A stretch of DNA of 64,000 bases from contig NC_092497.1 in assembly GCF_047495875.1 (NCBI RefSeq), positions 6,713,513-6,777,512 on the forward strand. Direction: 5' to 3'. The position numbers and the translations under genes are program-made. The stretch is from Pithys albifrons albifrons. Taxonomy: Eukaryota; Chordata; Aves; Passeriformes; Thamnophilidae. The notes below the pieces were generated by a model that was not told the DNA's origin, did no database searches, and saw only the letters and a program-made list of their open reading frames with translations. Shown one piece after another: positions 23,605-36,300 of this stretch. The stretch's first letter is position 1. Each line of letters opens with the position of its first letter.

Positions 23605-24321
23605 GTTCTGTAAAATTCAAATAACTTGTGACAAAGACATAGATTATTGTTGTTATTAGTGGTATTATTTAAGAAAATGCCCTTTAGCAAGCTTAATAAA
23701 CCATCTTGCAAATTGCATTACTTATAGTATTTTGCACTGTAAATTTCTTTTTGTTTCTAAAATATGTATGTTTTGAGGGCTTATAATTAACCTACTTCCA
23801 TCATTTATATTTTGATGCATTCATGTGCAACTGAAATAAAAAAAGCATATTGATGCAACTAATTAAATAAAAGTAAAATCGTATAAAGTTTCATTATAAC
23901 TGTAATTGATTTGTCAACTGAGTAATATAGCTAGATATATTACTTTGTTGACAAATTAAGTTAAAATGATAATGAAACTTAGACTGATCCTTATTTTTTA
24001 TTGCATTCCTTCCACATAATTTCTCATTTCTTACAAAAAAGGAATTCAACTTTTCTTTTTGGTGTCTCATAAGTCTGTGAATTGAAATTAATATATTAAA
24101 GTCCTTCAAAATTTTTTGTTTCTTTTTATTGAAGTACAATAATTTACAGCAGTTAAATGGTTTTGCCAAAGTTAATTTGATGGTAGTGATAGAATACAGT
24201 CAAAATGCATCTATTGTCCATAGGTGCAATAACATTTAGAAAAGTGGGTATTTAAATCACCTGGAATGTAGAGGCCTTCGCATTCTCCTTCATCACTATT
24301 GAACTTGCTTTGGAGAACAAA
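23605..24321. other. Unique AT-rich spacer
   Basis: A very AT-rich, CpG-poor sequence. No gene or repeat can be supported. Confidence 0.5.
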
Positions 24322-24550
24322 TGTCCTGGTTTGGGACCAATCAGTATAAGGAAATATATTTTCTGGCAAGGGAAAAGGTGAAGTTCTAGGGAGCTGCGCA
24401 TGGAGATCTATAACCTGTGATGAAAAGTGGCCAGTGATAACTGCAGAAGGGGTCAAAGAGGAAAAGTTTCTCAGTGTTTCTCATAACACAGGAACTTGAA
24501 GGAGAGGGGGGGGGGGGGGAAGGAAATTATACTGTTCAAAAACTGAAAGG
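24322..24550 (+). mobile_element. Possible LTR 5' fragment
   Basis: The segment opens TGTCCTGGTTTGGGACCAATCA, which resembles the TG-starting ends of bird LTRs and the start of the LTR at 32695 (TGTCCTAGTT, then GGGACCAAT). It carries a 14-base G run (24506-24519). No 3' end with CA and no target duplication could be found; it runs directly into an LTR in the opposite orientation. It could be a truncated LTR into which the next element was inserted, or the resemblance may be limited to the start. Confidence 0.35.
24506..24519. repeat. G14 homopolymer
   Basis: Fourteen consecutive G on the plus strand. Such a run can form G-quadruplex structures and is difficult to sequence, so its length may be unreliable. 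Confidence 0.9.
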
Positions 24551-25010
24551 ATACCATAAGATTTTACCTTGGCTGGCTGTTGAGTGCTGACCAAAGCACT
24601 CTCTCATTTCTACTTCTGGGTAGAATTGGGAGGAGAAAGCAAGACTGAATGCATAGGTTGAGATAAAAGCATTTTAATGAAAGAAATCAAAGGTCCCATG
24701 CAGAAACAAGCAAACAAAACAGAATATTTGTTCTCTGCTTCCCAACAGCAGAGGATGTCCAACATGGGAAGTAGGGCCTCAGTATGTGTAGTGTGCTTTG
24801 GAAGACAAGCACCCCAGTATTGAATGCTTCTCTCACCTGTTCCCCATCCTCCTACTTTCTCTCAGCTTGTGTTGATGAGTACAATATCCCAGAGCAGGGA
24901 ATATCCCTTTGATCAGTTTGGGTCAGCCATCCTAGTTATGACCCCTCCCAACAACTTGCTCACCTGCAACCTTCAAGGGGTAGGGTTTAGAGAGACCATC
25001 TCGAGGAAGT
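24551..25010 (-). mobile_element. ERV LTR fragment, family D, minus strand
   Basis: The reverse strand follows the LTR at 61270-61864. On the plus strand one reads, in reversed order, TTACCTTGGCTGGCTGTTGAG, GGTTGAGATAAAAGCATTTTAAT, CTCTGCTTCCCAACAGCAG, TTTGGAAGACAAGCACC, GGGAATATCCCTTTGATCAG and CCCTCCCAACAACTTGCTCACC. The part equivalent to the 5' end of the LTR is missing or beyond recognition past about 25010, so the copy is truncated. It is the only LTR in the window on the minus strand. Both ends are approximate. Confidence 0.8.
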
Positions 25011-28000
25011 GCAGGCCTAATATAAATGTGGTGTGAAAAGAGCTATAATCTCAGCCATTTTGCCTTGTTCAGCTGTAGTTCACTGTAATCACATTAAAAA
25101 TTAAGCTTAGTTTTAATTTTATGATGTTTTAATTGAAATATTTTTCCCTTTTTATTTAAAGAAAATATTTTTACATCTGCATATCCTTCTGAATGTAAGT
25201 TGCTCCAAAATTTAAGGCAGTTTAAAAATGTTCAAACAAAATATTCTGACTTGAAATTGGGAAATGTCTTTCACTTTTCTATTTGCTTTTCCTTCATCCA
25301 AATTGTAAGCATTTGAAAGACAAAGTTCTCTAAATGTCCTCATTTTGCACTTTCAAAACAACAGTGAGGGAAAAAAAGGTATCTACGTCCCAAAGATGTT
25401 GAAGTACCAGGTCATATGTCTCCTGGCATGTCCCCCAAACAGATTCTACAAACTTTATTCTTATGAGGCCAATACGTGTAACTCAGTGATGAGAACTGTG
25501 TAGAATGCAACACAATTGCACAATGCACTTCTTCCCGCTTCGTAGACAACACAGGCACCTTTTATCCCCCAACTCTTTAGTACTTGTTCCAAAGCACTGA
25601 ACAGCTTATTCATTTAGTTCTCAAGACAACGAAGCTTCACATGAACTGAAGCAGCAGTATGCTGGGCATGATGGCAACCAGTCCTGCATCGTGCACTGAG
25701 GGCTGAAAGTTTAGCCAAACCACAAATAAGGTCTTCTGTAGAAATCAAATGTTTTTCTGTTAAAATATCTTTTAATCAAAGATAGGTACATCTCATTGAA
25801 CACTTAAATCCTTAAAATTATCCTTTAGAGAAAGGACAAGGAGATAACACCATACTGCTCACTGGTTTACAATCCACACGGTGTTGATCTATGAGCAATG
25901 CCCATCATCCATAGAAACAGAGCTCAAGTCCTTCAAAATCAAAACCATGGGTGTCCATTTTTTCCCCTAAAATACCACTGTCAGAAGATGAACTTTTTAA
26001 AGCATTGCAAAAACTAGATAAATTTTTGGCTGATATTTTTACACACTTAGAAGAAAAGAAAATTCAGAATTTTGTGCTATGTTGTTTTTGATTTTGATTA
26101 TTTTTTTTCCCCACAAGTCATATTATCTACATATTCATTCCCAAGATACCTGGATCTTCAAGCTCTCCAGGAACCTCCACCTATACCTTACAGGTAGCTG
26201 CCCCAGGGTCTGTTTCCAGACTCTCTCAGGGACAAAACAAGCACACTTCTGTCTAGCTGAGGGTAACTGTAGAATATGTTCAAGTATTCTGCAAAGCCAA
26301 GTGCCTGAATCCAGAGACCATATGGTCTTCCTGTACATTTAGTCAGTTCTTCATACACCACATAATGATCCTCCTGTTAAACGTCATTCTTATACTCTAC
26401 ACTTATCCATTATTTGCATTTTAATGGGCTAATTAATCTGTTCATTCAGTAAAGAAGACTCAAGCCCTGTTGTTACCAATATAAAATTTTTGTTTCCCTG
26501 TGTATGTTTTTAAGTACTGCATTTATATAATTCTGTGACTACACAGAGTTCAATGTACAATATCATAAGTGACATTCATAGACCTTTTAGAGTGTTTTGA
26601 TGGACTGCAAACATCCTGCTTATCAGTATACCATGTAGCTGCATATCAGTAATGATTCTAATATATATAGTACTTCTGTTGCACAGATACCAAAAGGATT
26701 TCCATTTTTCAGGTTTGCATAACATTCCTTTAAGTTACACACAGCACTTGAATCAGTTTGCAGAGATGTGTCTCTTCTTGCAACATACCAGATAGAGAAA
26801 GCATATTTGAGTTAAAAAAAAATTACTGTATCTAATTCCTTTTTCAGGGCATGATAGAAAACCAAAAACCAAAAAAACAAATACAAATGATTAAGGTTTT
26901 CAACATGATACTTTAAGTATTTCAATTTTTTTTCATTCAAACCACCAAGTGCTCTTTGTCCTATTTTTTTTTTATGCTAACGCTGAGGTACAACACAGAT
27001 AAAACACTATTATATTTACCATAGAGATGGCAGGTCAGACTCCCATACAAACCACATTAGTGATGAAAACAAACAAATACAATTTAATTACCTGCAATCA
27101 ATAGAAAAAATTCTATAGGCTGAATGCAAGCTGTGAAAAATAGCAAATTAATACTCTGTCACAGTCTGCAAGCATAAGAGCACAAAGATTCCATAAGTAA
27201 AATACGATGGTAAAACAAACAAAGTAACTGCAAAACCCAACCAGATCAGCTCTTCTTTTAGGAGTAATTTTTTTTTCTGAACTACCTAAGTAACACAGCC
27301 TTATACATCCTATTTTCATAAATCATATAAGCATTTAGGATCCCAGTGGGATCTAGACTCCAAAGTACTTCTGTGATTTATGTGTGTATACAGAAGTCAC
27401 TTAGGTGCATTGGAGAAGATGTTTCTAGATTTTTCTTGGTTTTAACTTAAAATTATGAGAAAGTGCCTTATATTGTTGAAGAATTTTTCAATCCTCAAAT
27501 AATACTTTTGGATTTTCTGTTATGGATGTCCTTTGAAAAGTCATCTTGTCACTTGTTAAAGAAAAAAATTCAAGCCAAAAAGACCAGTTAAACTCCTTTT
27601 GCTTAAAAGAAAAAAAAAGAAACAAAGCCAAAAAACATAGATCATCTTGTGCTGGGCTGTCACAATGATTTTTATATACAATCGATTCACAATGAGGCTA
27701 GACTTTGTACTGTTCTTTACTTCATTGATTTGGGGTTGGTTTTCCTCTTTGTTGTTTGTTCTTCCATTGTGCATGTATGTATTCATGCTTTATATTTTTG
27801 TTCTTCAAAATAATTTCATAGGCTGTATTTAATTCCTCATAGACAAAGAAAGAGGGGCTACAAACAGAAATTTTGTTAAGAAATGTTGTCTTGTGGTATT
27901 TTTGGTTTTGGCATATCTTTACCTTTCAGAAATGTTAGTAACAAAAAAAAAAAATATGATAAAATGGGCAGTTGATCTCACAATAGGTGATATCACTGAA

Positions 28001-31000
28001 GTAGCATGGACTTTTTTGGTACACAAAAAAACCAAAATACTCTTACTCTCTCTGAAGGATTGGTAGATAGCCATCAATGGAGATTTAGATACCTTGAGGT
28101 TTATTTCCTCCTGTTTTCTTCACTAGAACAAGCATACAGCCAGGTTCCAGCCTGAAAATTACTGTTAAGTTGCTGTATTTACAAAACAAATTAGAAGTGA
28201 AAATAGTGAAAACAAGTAAACACAATGTAAGCAAGTCCAAAATGTCTGATTTCTATTTTAAAATACATATTCTAACAGTGTGGTAGAGAAAGAACCATTT
28301 TAAACTTCCATTGGCAGTTGTTGAGTCCCTTCCCTCCAAAGAGACTGGAGTAAATACTTGATGTCTACTCTTTTGGTGTTTTTTTTTCTCTCGTTTTACA
28401 CCCCTGTGCCTGAGGTCAGAAGCTGGACCCCAACATTCACCAAACCTCCTCTAGTCCAAGTTTCATTTGCGCCACTAGTGAATTCATTTTTCAGCTTGAG
28501 ACCTTGAGTCTCCTTCCCTTAAAAGTCAACAACACAATATCAGAAAGTGTCAGTGTTAGAAAATGTATTTTGCTGTATAATAGGGACATAATTTCCTCCT
28601 TCAACAGATTTCCAATCTAAATAGTCTGTTATTTAGAATCCTGCATGCACTGGTAAGTGACGTTTCAGTACCCAGCTAGAAATGAGCAATAACATTCAAA
28701 TGAAAATTGGAAGCTGAAGATCTAATCATTAACAACAGATGGTTCAACTTGAATCTGATAAACAAGTTGTTGGTCCTCATCACCTCCGTCCCCCCCCCCC
28801 AACCCCCCCCCGCCAAGTTCTTTTCCTTTCACTTGCATATGTTTTTGTGTATGTGAGATGTTTCACCACAGTCAAATCAATGGAGGGAAAAGGATTTCCA
28901 AAATCAAAACGTAAACTTAATAGTAAATCTCGAATAGATTCAGATGGAAGTGGAAATCACTGGAGCATCTAATGCTGAGGTGTTTGAGATTTAATTCAGG
29001 CAGTTCAGTTAGCACAGTGGGAGTTCTCTTAGGCTCTGGATTGTCTCCCTCTTTGGTCCATGTCCCAGTATTCTCAATGTACAACCTGCTACACGAAAAA
29101 ATCCAAATATGAGAGACTCAGCTCCACTCTTGGATGCTTACGTGCAAAACACAGTGAAAGGCAGTTGGAAACCTACAATCACATTTGGCCTATCACGACT
29201 GGATTTCATCCCAGTTTTACAATAGGTCCTTCTTTCTCTATTTACCAGAAAGAGAGTCCTTGCCTTTGTGCACAAACACTTACTCAACACAAAAGGAAAC
29301 ATGGAACACAAAACTGCAGTATTATCAAAAGCAGTAAGTGAAGCAAACATATGGGTAAGATATAGAGGTATGCAATTGTCCCATTTAACATCCTTAGTAT
29401 TTGTTGTGGTGCAAGTTCAAAAGTGGTACAAAGGTTTGTTTGTCAGATAAACATAGTTATTTTGCTCTGTATGGAAACAGTTTGCTCAAGCCAAAGCTCA
29501 GTTAAAAGTAATTTTATTTTGGATACCCCACAAGAACCCTGGTGTCCTAATTGTCAAAATGACACAGGTTTAAAGAATTAATAGCACAGTAGAGCATTGA
29601 GAAAATCACATGGTTCCCCATCTCTGGTATTACAGACTTGGAACTGCACTTTTGAATATTTTGGGGGGAATAAATCCAGATTGTGACTCAAAAAGCACCA
29701 CAGTAGCTCCACTGAGTTTTACCCAAACTAATTTTTGAAGGAGACTCAGCAGTACAGTAGAAAGCATAGTGAGTCTAAATCATTAAGAGCTAAGGCTGGG
29801 AAGGTAAGGGTCTCTAAATTCTGGGTGTCTGGGGGGCCATACTGCCATCAGTTAGGAATCATAGCAGCACTCATATTCCATCTAATCAAAGGTCAGCCTG
29901 CCCCATTACCACAAGCAAAAGTGTAGTCTCACAAATGATCCCCTCGTACAACTCAGGGAAAGGGAGAGAAATGGGGAGCTGTTCCTAGCAATGCTGTTGC
30001 CAAGAAATATAAGCCACAGACTGCAGCCCTGTCAGTGATGAACACCATAAAAGGAATATACATGTACAGCTTTCAGTAATTATCAATTAAAGGACTTCCT
30101 AGAGCATTAGCCTAATATTGTAAGGGGAAATACAGTGAAAAGGTCTGAGGTCGTTAAACACTGTGACACTGAAGAACACTGAATTTCTGAGTTTGGCAGT
30201 TGCTTTCCTTTGTTCCCAGGCTGGGAAATAATTTCTTCAGAAGAAATGGTGCAATAAACACAGTTTTCCTTTCCACAGAATGGCCTCACATTCTTTTGAA
30301 CATGGAAGGAATAATCACAGCAAATCAAATGAGTTTTGAGGCTTGATTCAAAATATTTATGTTCAAAGCAATGAATTATTTTCAGTAGTTGCAAACCCAT
30401 GACAGATTCAATCTACATCTGTAAACACCAGAACATTTTACATTCTGATACAATTTTCCTGAATTTACCATAGAGACAAGATTTTTGTGCGTGTGCATGT
30501 TAATCCCAGTGTAAAATATCCCCAAATCAATCAATCAATTGATTAACAAATTAAGTGCTAAATAATGGATGGGACCATGAGCATTTCCTGACAAGATGCT
30601 GAGAATAAAATATGTGTCTACAATTCTTTTGTCAAATAGTCAGCCAACAAAGCATTGCACTGTTTTCTTTAGGAGTTTACGTAAATGCTTGGAAAACAAA
30701 TGGAAAACTCTGTTAAAACAATATTTTATCATTCCTATAAGCCAAGCAGAAATGGTCATTACACTGAAAAATGAATAAAATTCTTTTTCTTTCAAATTAA
30801 ATTTTAATGTAGCAGAACTTTACATGATCCTAGGAACATAAATAAATACCAGATGACAGCTGAATATTTTCCACAGCTAATTATGCCATTAATACTGAAT
30901 ATAGTGTAAAGTACTCATGAAATAATGTTGCTAAGTACTTAAAAAAAAAGGCAAAGCAAGATTTGAGAAAAGACTGAAGAATTCATAGTAAAGTTTGTCT

Positions 31001-32694
31001 TATGCAAGAACTATACTGTATTCATTTTTATTCTTAACTATTATTTTCTTTTATGCTGCCATAATAATACAACTATCTTGTGCGTTGTCGGTTATTATGC
31101 TTTTGAATCCTTTTGTATATGTATTTTATAATTGGAGCTCAGTCATTTAAAGTTGTTTTCAGGCTGAAGTGTCAACCTGTATGTTTGCACATCACTAAGT
31201 GTTTTGCAGTGAATGAAAGCTAGCAAAGGGGCTTGTCTTCTTTTAATAATGATATGGAAATGCAACTATCACAGTCATTTTGCAAAAGCAAAGTGAGACA
31301 TGAGCAAATAAACTGTCGCGTTAGTCTGTGGATGTTTGTGTGGTTAAATCAGAACTTGAACTCTGCTCTCCCATGGGCCAGCTAACAGCTTATTTTCCCC
31401 TGACTTTTTTCCCCACTTCATTTATAAGCAAATGTTCCATCTATCTACAGCACATGCACATGCCAGTCAGACTTGCTGTGATCAACATGTTATGAAACAA
31501 CAGTCTAGTTTGGAGTGTTTAGGGCTGTTAGGATAATGATTTTGCATGGCTGCCCCTCTTCCCAGTGGAATTGTGTTTTCCTAGATTTGCTTTAATGTGT
31601 TTTGAAAACAGAGGAGACACTGGAGAGGCTTGCAAAAATGCAAACCCTTTAACAGTTCATTGGAAAGCAAAGACAGATCCCTTGCTAACCAAACTGACTG
31701 TAACTGTTCAGCTGAATGATCTTGTCACTCCTATGGTCACTCCTAATATTTGATGGCTGGTCATGTATGGTATGCCTCATCACACCATATCTGGAGGCAC
31801 TGCATTGGGAAATTTGAAAAGATGCCACTCTTCTTGAAGGATACTGCTGCTGATTGAATAGTGAGGCTATTTCTAGGTTCTTATTACACGTCTCAGGCTT
31901 ACTAAATTCCTGGCTACTTTGAAACTTAAAAGAGAAGAAAAATATGTATAAGCTTGTTTCACAGAGCCCAAAAGTCTACTGTATTTTGTGAGTGACCTGT
32001 GGTCACATATTTAGAAATGGGAACAAAAATCATTTGATGAAAGAAGATGTTATCCCCCCACGTCCATGTACTTAATTCCATTTGATTTCTGCCCAGACTA
32101 AACTTTGTTGCAGTCATCATGGCTGTCCCACATACACTAAGACCAAAATATCTTCTCTGTTTCATTTAAATTTCTAAATTTTTCACCGAATAGAAAGATC
32201 ATCTCACCATTTTACAGCAGAGAGATTTAAAATGAGTGTAGATGGGATTAACAACCCAGTGCTCCAATTTACAGTCAGAAACTCAAGGAAATAGAGGAAG
32301 AACAAAAGTTGAGTATGAATATCAGCTTCTGGGACACTTTTGAGAAGTTTTAAAGGAAATCTGAAAGAAAAGGTGCCTGGCAAACATCAGAACATCAAGA
32401 AAAATTACTTTGTGTTAGAAATTTGCTAAATAAATTTGTATTGGAATTTCTGTATCTATATTTAATTTTAATGGATGTAAATTTTAAATACAGATCAGCA
32501 GATGTCAGCTAAACCTGGTGACAGAAGCAGGTACCTATTGAAGTTGATGGCTTTTGTTTTAAGGGTATATTATTAATTATTTAACACCTTTCACCACTTA
32601 CCATGTTTTCTCTGTACTCTTTCAATAGTGCCAGAATGAAGGAGGAAAAACCAGCTAGGAAAGAAAGAAAGATTTTTGACACTGTGTCCTAGTT
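25011..32694. other. Unique AT-rich non-coding stretch
   Basis: About 7.7 kb without a recognised transposon or gene. It includes a paired C tract at 28790-28811 and short A or T runs. Sequence near 31085-31340 keeps several CpGs in otherwise CpG-poor DNA and might be a conserved non-coding element. Open frames here are all under 100 codons, show no domain, and several overlap on opposite strands, as expected of random frames. Confidence 0.55.
28790..28811. repeat. Paired poly-C tract
   Basis: C11 (28790-28800), AA, then C9 (28803-28811). The complementary strand has long G runs and could form a G-quadruplex; the C strand could form an i-motif. No gene context. Confidence 0.9.
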
Positions 32695-33337
32695 CAGGAG
32701 GTGGGACCAATTATCACTGTGTAGGGGTGATCAAAGCTGTGTATTCTACCCCCTCTATTCATTTCCCAAGGACAATGGACGATTAGCAGCAGCTGCCCAG
32801 GGAGTCATTAGCACCTTCACACCCAGTCTGAAGGGGCAGGGCTCTAATGGACCATCAACAGTTCAGAGATACCCCATGACTCCCAGAGTTAATCACCCAT
32901 TGTGTGAGTCCCTGCCCTGGGGGAGGGACTGGGTGCTCCTTGAGAGTACACAAGTGGCAGGTAAGAAGACCTCGGGAATGACTTGTCGGATCCAGAGGAG
33001 CAGCAGGGTCTCAACAGGAGGAGATCACCGCTCTTGACTAGACTATGACCGCCACTCTTGACCAGACTACAGCCATCACCTGCATCAACAGTTTTCTTCA
33101 CTTCTTTTTGCTTTGGAATTGGAGGAACCACACGGGTCTCAGTACAAGGGCTAACAAACCCCCTTGGGTTTGTGCCCCAGGGGACTGGGTTATACTCATG
33201 GGTTTTGTGAGTTAAAACCAATTTCTCCTTGTGCTATTGTATTTATTGTAATATTGTTATTTAAATTGTAACTCTGATTTATAATCTCTTTTGTGTAGAG
33301 TTCATTTCTCCTGCTGGTTTACCACTAAACCAGCACA
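32695..33337 (+). mobile_element. Endogenous retrovirus solo LTR, family C, perfect TSD
   Basis: A 643-bp element beginning TGTCCTAGTTCAGG and ending ACTAAACCAGCACA, whose ends are imperfect inverted repeats of each other. It is flanked by a perfect 5-bp target site duplication, CACTG at 32690-32694 and at 33338-33342. It is more GC-rich than its surroundings (for example GGGACTGGGTGCTCC and CCACACGGGTCTCAG). The 110-codon minus-strand open frame inside it (32889-33221) follows the LTR, not a host exon. No internal retroviral sequence is attached. Family name uncertain; orientation is inferred from resemblance to other bird LTRs. Confidence 0.88.
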
Positions 33338-36300
33338 CACTGAAAGCAATGATTTTTAGTTTGTGGGCTCAAAAGCACACAGATAATAGCTCAGACATTT
33401 AGACTAACCTGAAGTTAGACATTTCATATAAATGTCCCACCCCTTTGTAATGGATGTTTCTGTATTTTAAATTGTTTTTCTTCATTGAATGATGAAAAAT
33501 CTGGTCTTCAGCTAACCTTGGTAAAAATTTTCCTTTTGAAAGCAATAAATATGTAGTTAAGTTCTAAAATGTTAATAGCTGTGCAAATAGTTACTGCTGT
33601 CTAAATGAGTGACCATTTAATGAATCACTTCCACCAAAAAGGTCAGTGTAGCAAGTCCCATGTGCATCATGTTATTACAACTTACCAGCAAATGACCACA
33701 TTAATATTAACTGACAGATTGCAGACCTTTATGTTTATGTACAGTGGGTTTCTGGGAAGTGCACTTCTGGGAGGTGTTAGAAAACTTTCTGCCGTCATAT
33801 AATCCTGTAAATTGTGCTGTTTTCAGGTCACTGCTTGTTCAACATGTAGACATTTAGTTATGGAGCTTTTTGAATGAGAAGTACATTAGTGAATAAAAGA
33901 CATTTGACCTCACATCTTCAAAGTCTTGGCATAAAAACCCCTAGTATTTGCAATTTCTCCTGTTTCAGGAGTCTGGGACATGTCACAGATAGGTGTGCCT
34001 ATCAGGGAGACCCATAATAGCTCTGAAATATTTAGTGGTGTGCACTAAGGTCAGAAACTGTTTAAGACAGAGGTAATAGCTAAGTCTGATATCCTGATGA
34101 TGCTGGTGCTTGTACTCTCTGTGATAAGGGTGAGTGCATTAAGTTGAATTTCTGAATTAAGAATAAAGTATCAAGCTTATACTGGAGACATGTCACATTG
34201 CCATGGCACAGAATTCCCTCACTGAGGGCAGCCATTCCCTCATGTTCATGAGCATTTCAAGTCCGCTATGGATTATTGAACTGTTCAAAGTAACATTGTG
34301 CCACTTACACAGAAGCTTCAACTATCCTAATGAGGACAGGATTAAGGGTGTGCCTCAGCAAGGGCCAGGGCACAGTCTTGAGCTCCAGTCTAGGGAGAAA
34401 GAGACAGGAGGGTTCTTGACTTTGCAGATTGTAGGAGTCCAAGCACTGCTTCTGCTCCTATCCTGGATGTGAGGATGGCACAGAAACAGTGCTTGTCAGA
34501 GAGACAGGGTGGGGGTGAATTCAATACATTTCACATGGAAAGATTTCTCCTTATCCAACATCTCTTCAGTCTTTTCATACTGTTTACCTTCAACAGTCTG
34601 CTGAGAGCTCTCAACCTACAAGATATTGAAGTTCAAGACAGGAAAATCAGGCATACACACACCCTTGGTCAATGCTGATGTAGATCTCCAGGAAAGATAA
34701 TTCACTCCTGATCACTGATAAACCGTTCTTACCTCCTCAGAATTTTACTGAGTATCATGAAGCTGCTGGAAAAGTGGTTAGGAAGTTAAGCCCTTGAATT
34801 CTTTTAAAGAAAAGACCACCAGTCCTGCCACTACCCTTTCAGAGAGTGTAGAGAGGAAAAACACTATTAAAAAATCCCTACTTGCTAGTGTCCTTTTAAA
34901 TTATGTAAAGCCAATTTCTTGTAATATTGTCACTGAACAAATAATCAGTTCGTTGAGGAAGATTTGTAGCTGCAATTATTTATTCATTTTAATGTTTGTT
35001 ATTAAGCCTTCCTCTTGCTGTTTGCACCCATTATATGATGAAAGATCAATACGAAGAAGATGAGGAAGTGCAGAAATGACAGTTAATTATCGAGGAGTAA
35101 GGAGCAGAAGAGTAGACCTGGTACGAATGCCTTTGAGACCTACGACAAGTGCTCCAGTCTTTTGCTGATATTAGCCTTTGTTTTACAGTGTGGATTTTTG
35201 TTTTTGGTTTGGTTCGACTTCATTTGGATTTTTTTTGTTGCTATTGTTTGTTTTCTTGTTTTTCTTTTTTGGTTGTTATTGTTGTTGTACTTTTTCAGTC
35301 ATAACAGTGGAGTGAACACTTGGGACAAGTTTTATCATACTTTTCTTATACACTCAATAGCTGGGATTGAATTAGGAGAAGTGGTTCCAAGTGGACAGAA
35401 GGAGCCTGAAGTCAGGAAACAAAGTGTTGGTTCTTTTTATTTTCCCCCAGTTTAAGAAGTGACAGTCTATGTAACTTGTTTCACATCTTCTTTTATTTCT
35501 GTAGGTGTGAAACAGCAGGAGTCACTCTTATCTCCCTTTTTACTATTTTGTAATCTAAAAATGAAAAGTATCTTTACCACAATCACAGGTTTGTATTTAC
35601 ATCTACATATCCTGTGCTCATATATGTATGTATATATATATATGCATATAGAAAGATATATAAAAAAGTATCAATATTTTATAGTTTAGATTAAATTGTG
35701 TCATTACTACCCAGGATTAACAGACATAAAAATCCTGGGGATGCAGTGCCATTATTTTCACTTATGCTGCTGTGGAGAGGCAAAATACATTTCAAACATT
35801 GATTTCAAAATAGCATGATATCTCTTAAATGTGTTTTTCTCCAGTAAAGTTTTTAATTTTTGGCTGATATAATATTTGGTACTTGGCAGTAGTTCATCTT
35901 GGGTAGTATCTCCTGCTATTATGTTACCTATTTTTGTTTTTTAATTGGGGCAGCAGAGAGTGTTTTTCAAGTATAACATCGAACTGGTGTCACAGAGTGC
36001 TCAAAGAAGTCTTAAATGGACAACACAAGTAATCAGCTGTGAGCAGTCATGTATCATAACAAATTTAGTGAGTGCAAGGGCTACCCAAGTGGGAGAAAGC
36101 CTGAAAGTAGGTTTATGTTTAAGATTTTATATAGCTCTCTAGGGTCTCTGCCTAAATGCTTGCAAAATCCATCATATAGCTTCAGGCCAGCCCTGAAACT
36201 TGCCTTCAGTGAAAATCTCCCACACCCCAGATATTAGTACATATAGATGACAGGTAACTATGGCAAATATCTCTAAGAGTCACTTTCTGTTAATGCAGGG

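Noticed and set aside
32889..33221. 110-codon minus-strand open frame
   Set aside because: Entirely inside the family C solo LTR and antisense to it.
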